Of a stretch of 53,577 nucleotides of DNA, positions 51,188 through 53,577 are shown one piece after another. Each line of letters starts with the position of its first letter. Position 1 is the stretch's first letter. Source of the stretch: CAZTZL01 sp964617625 (GTDB lineage Bacteria; Zhuqueibacterota; QNDG01; DSAB01); contig CAZTZL010000014.1 of assembly GCA_964617625.1 (NCBI GenBank), forward strand, positions 1 through 53,577, written 5' to 3'. A program made the translations under genes and the position numbers. The notes beneath the pieces are model-generated. The model was not told the DNA's origin and did not search any database. It saw only the letters and a program-made list of their open reading frames with translations.

Positions 51188-52022
51188 ATGCCGAACGATC
51201 CGCAGCTTGTTCATCGAGGCGCTGTACGATGAATTGTCCTCCGAGCAGAAGAAAACATTCAAAGCACATCTGAAGTCTTGTCCGAAATGCTTTAAAGCAT
51301 ACGCCGGTTATACTTACGTATTAAAAACCATGTCCCAACGGAAACGGAAAGAACCAGAACAGAATTTCTGGACTGGATACTGGGATCGTCTCTCACCCAA
51401 ACTAAAAGATTCGGTTCGGAGATCCTCAATCATAAAGAATAAGCCACGATGGCAACTTCCCGATATCTTTCCTGTGCCGAGATGGGTGTATCAGACCGCT
51501 GCTGCAGTAGCACTGCTTGTTATCGGGATTTTAATTGGAAAGGGGATGCTCGGTCCCTCATCCATAAAAAGGGTTATTCCGCAATTCACGGAAAAAAGGG
51601 AATCGTCCCCAGAACTTGCATCGTTCGAGAATCAGACCAGCCGTTATCTGGAAAAGTCCAAGGTGCTTCTTTTGGGAATCGTCAACTTCGATGTTGAAAC
51701 CGAAGATCCGGTTGCTCTCGATTTCTCCCGCAAACAACAGGTCTCAGAGGATCTCATCCGGGAAGCTGGTGTGCTCAAAAAAGGACTCACCCAATACGGT
51801 GCGCAGGAACAGCTCATTGAGCTTGTCTCTGACCTAGAAGTGATTCTTTTGCAAATCGCCAATCTTGAAAAAGAACACGACCTGTCTGCCATCGATATGG
51901 TCAGAAGTGGGGTAGATCGGAAAGGCATTCTCTTGAAAATCACACTCGAAGAGATGCGGCAGTCCAATACCCGTTTATCCGTACCTGCAACCAATCAGGA
52001 AATCAATCACATTTCTATATAA
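51180..52022 (+). CDS. Zinc-finger anti-sigma factor
   Basis: A 280-residue membrane protein. The N-terminal anti-sigma domain has H30-x3-C34-x2-C37 (FKAHLKSCPKCFKAY), the zinc-binding ZAS motif, with Cys4 as a possible fourth ligand. One transmembrane helix lies at about 103-121 (VYQTAAAVALLVIGILIG), followed by a long, mostly helical extracytoplasmic region (about 125-280). That region is much larger than in minimal anti-sigma factors and may be the sensor. The ATG at 51180 overlaps the sigma stop; a longer frame from 51114 adds residues antagonistic to the zinc-finger start and is not used. Confidence 0.9.
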   Translation: MSKCRTIRSLFIEALYDELSSEQKKTFKAHLKSCPKCFKAYAGYTYVLKTMSQRKRKEPEQNFWTGYWDRLSPKLKDSVRRSSIIKNKPRWQLPDIFPVPRWVYQTAAAVALLVIGILIGKGMLGPSSIKRVIPQFTEKRESSPELASFENQTSRYLEKSKVLLLGIVNFDVETEDPVALDFSRKQQVSEDLIREAGVLKKGLTQYGAQEQLIELVSDLEVILLQIANLEKEHDLSAIDMVRSGVDRKGILLKITLEEMRQSNTRLSVPATNQEINHISI

Positions 52023-52039
52023 ATCAAGGAGCCGTACTC

Positions 52040-53577
52040 ATGAAATCGAGAATAATCACCCCATTGAAAGTTATCCACCCATTGATTCTTTACGCAGGAT
52101 GGATTGTCTTCTTCTTTTCAACTGCAGGATTCGCGCAGATTGAGATCGATCGGGAAAAGATACGAACCGAGGTGGAAAAGAAACAGTATGATATCGAAAA
52201 AATGACTGCTGAAATCGATCGGCATCTCAATGCCGTCGATGTATCATCGATGATCGAGGAATACATTCCTGATCTATCCTTCATAAGGATGCCGGAACTC
52301 CCGGATGTTTCTGCTATTCCCGAGATTGCCGGTTATCCCGAGTTGGCTGTTATAATTCAACCGGATGGATCAAAAGACGAATCCGCACAGGCCTATCAAG
52401 AAAGATACAACCTGATTCTCGATGAAAAGTGGAATGAAGCCATCCATGCATTCGAATCGTTTTTGTTAACCTATCCCAAAAGCGCCTATCGGGACGGTGC
52501 CTCTTTTTGGCAGTGCTATGCCCGGGAAAAATCAGGCCAGGAACTTGAATCCGTATTCCGGTGCTATCAGGATTTCCTGAAAAAGAATGGACGGAGCAAG
52601 TGGGCGGATGATGCTAAAGCCAACATGATCCGTATCGGCCATCAACTGATTCAGTCCGGCAAGCGCGAGTACGAAACCATTGTTCGCTCCCTGCAAAAGA
52701 GCGACGAAGAAGAAATTAGTCTGGCTGCCCTCGCGGCCCTGGAAGACATCGGGGATGAACGGGCACTGGAGACCATCATGGGATTGTATGACCGGTCCGC
52801 TAGTGAGAGCTTCCGGGGCAAGATCATCTACATCCTGGATGACATCGAATCCCCCAAAGCTGTGAAAAAACTGATCGAGATCGCGAAAACCGATCCGTCG
52901 GACAATGTTCGCAAAAAAGCAATCTACGCTCTGGGTGACATCGGCGGGAAACAGGCGGTAAACGCTTTTAAAGAAATACTTGCCTCCAATGCAAGTATCG
53001 AAGTGCGCAAGTGTGCCGTATATGGACTCAAAGATGTCGATGACCCCAGTATCGTACCGCTTCTTGCCGAGACAGCGCTGAATAATCAGGATATCGAAGT
53101 GGCCAAAGTGGCTGCCTATTCTCTCGAAGATATTGAGGGGGAAGCGGCCGATCAGGCGCTTTTCCGCATTATCAAAGAGGCTTCTTTCATTGAAGTGCGC
53201 AAGGCAGCGATTTACAGTATCGGCGACCGGGATTGTCCGGAACTTCCCATTGTTCTGAAAGTGATTGCCCTGGGTCAAGAGACCGAACTTGCCAAGGCCG
53301 CTATTTACAAAATCGATGATCTGAAAACCGTCGAAGCAATGAAAGCTCTCCGGGAGATTTTTAATAAGAGTCAAAACCGGGAAGTCAGGAAGGCCGCTCT
53401 TTATTCGATCGGTGACATGGAATTGCCAGAATCCCGCGATTTTCTGGCCGAGATTGCTATCCGAGAAACCGATCAGGAATTGGCCAAGGCAGCCGTGTAT
53501 GCTCTCGACGATATCGTTCAAAATGACAATCCGGAACTTTTTCTCAATATCATTAAAAACACACATTCTGTTGAAGT
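52040..53577 (+). CDS. Secreted HEAT-repeat protein, 3' partial
   Basis: The ATG at 52040 follows AAGGAG, and the frame stays open to the right edge (512 codons seen). A signal segment (HPLILYAGWIVFFFSTAGFA) is followed by a charged coiled coil. Next comes a TPR-like helical pair (YNLILDEKWNEAIHAFESFL and YPKSAYRDGASFWQCYA), as in CpoB/YbgF-like proteins. From about residue 225 there are repeated HEAT units of 30-35 residues (AALEDIGDERALETIM, KKAIYALGDIGGKQAV, RKAAIYSIGDRDCPEL and so on). It is an exported protein-binding scaffold. Its place in the sigma/anti-sigma operon makes it a likely member of that signalling or stress system. Confidence 0.88.
   Translation, partial: MKSRIITPLKVIHPLILYAGWIVFFFSTAGFAQIEIDREKIRTEVEKKQYDIEKMTAEIDRHLNAVDVSSMIEEYIPDLSFIRMPELPDVSAIPEIAGYPELAVIIQPDGSKDESAQAYQERYNLILDEKWNEAIHAFESFLLTYPKSAYRDGASFWQCYAREKSGQELESVFRCYQDFLKKNGRSKWADDAKANMIRIGHQLIQSGKREYETIVRSLQKSDEEEISLAALAALEDIGDERALETIMGLYDRSASESFRGKIIYILDDIESPKAVKKLIEIAKTDPSDNVRKKAIYALGDIGGKQAVNAFKEILASNASIEVRKCAVYGLKDVDDPSIVPLLAETALNNQDIEVAKVAAYSLEDIEGEAADQALFRIIKEASFIEVRKAAIYSIGDRDCPELPIVLKVIALGQETELAKAAIYKIDDLKTVEAMKALREIFNKSQNREVRKAALYSIGDMELPESRDFLAEIAIRETDQELAKAAVYALDDIVQNDNPELFLNIIKNTHSVE

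Noticed and set aside
1..53577. tRNA, rRNA, tmRNA, CRISPR arrays, prophage or transposase genes
   Set aside because: I looked for T-loop-like sequences, regularly spaced repeats and characteristic proteins on both strands and found no convincing example. Short or diverged RNA genes could still be missed by eye.

Overview
The window reads as one scaffold from an uncultured, free-living Gram-negative bacterium. An outer membrane is implied by an LptD-like assembly protein, TolC, several outer-membrane barrel candidates and lipoproteins with lipobox cysteines. A type IX secretion (Por) sorting domain at 18320-19456, an LptD C-terminus of the Bacteroidota-like kind, FecR with a C-terminal STN-like region and a DUF6588-type barrel point to the FCB group (a Bacteroidota, Calditrichota, KSB1 or Marinimicrobia-like lineage). 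I cannot name the phylum from this window alone. A run of exactly 100 N flanked by identical 55-base copies marks it as a metagenomic or draft assembly.

Layout. 1-951 is the 3' part of a beta-propeller gene. 995-10160 is mostly on the minus strand: two lipoproteins, a Rho-N-like small protein, a PfkB sugar kinase overlapping a DUF3795 protein, a B1-type metallo-beta-lactamase homologue overlapping the ribosome GTPase rsgA, two envelope proteins and an ABC ATPase/permease pair. 10281-32041 is a plus-strand housekeeping block: rarA, a ROK kinase, lptD-like, endonuclease Q-like, rho, a T9SS cargo protein, rpmE, a DUF1385 protein, prfA, glgC, carA, carB, a CPBP membrane protein, an NAD-dependent epimerase and the CCA-adding enzyme. 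32390-39166 encodes a Yip1 protein and a complete tripartite exporter (TolC, periplasmic adaptor, ATPase, two tandem MacB-type permeases). 39514-41960 holds a STAS protein, a pentapeptide protein, a KH RNA-binding protein and a Tat-signal flavodoxin.

42088-43852 is a minus-strand ArsR regulator, tiny Cys-rich protein and acyl-CoA dehydrogenase cluster with an operator-like palindrome. 44094-47702 carries envelope proteins and a long inverted repeat between convergent genes. The right end has two ECF sigma modules facing away from each other. On the minus strand is sigma, FecR, then an STN-TonB fusion with no receptor; on the plus strand is sigma, a zinc-finger anti-sigma factor, then a secreted HEAT-repeat protein that runs off the window. 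A 102-base element with perfect 11-base terminal inverted repeats lies between them.

The observations I would check first are the B1 beta-lactamase homologue that lacks the first zinc-1 histidine, the receptor-less sigma/FecR/STN-TonB module, the ArsR/CxCC/dehydrogenase cluster, the structured convergent intergenic region at 46900-47038, and two genes whose N-termini seem to need ATT or CTG start codons. I found no tRNA, rRNA, CRISPR array, transposase or phage gene.
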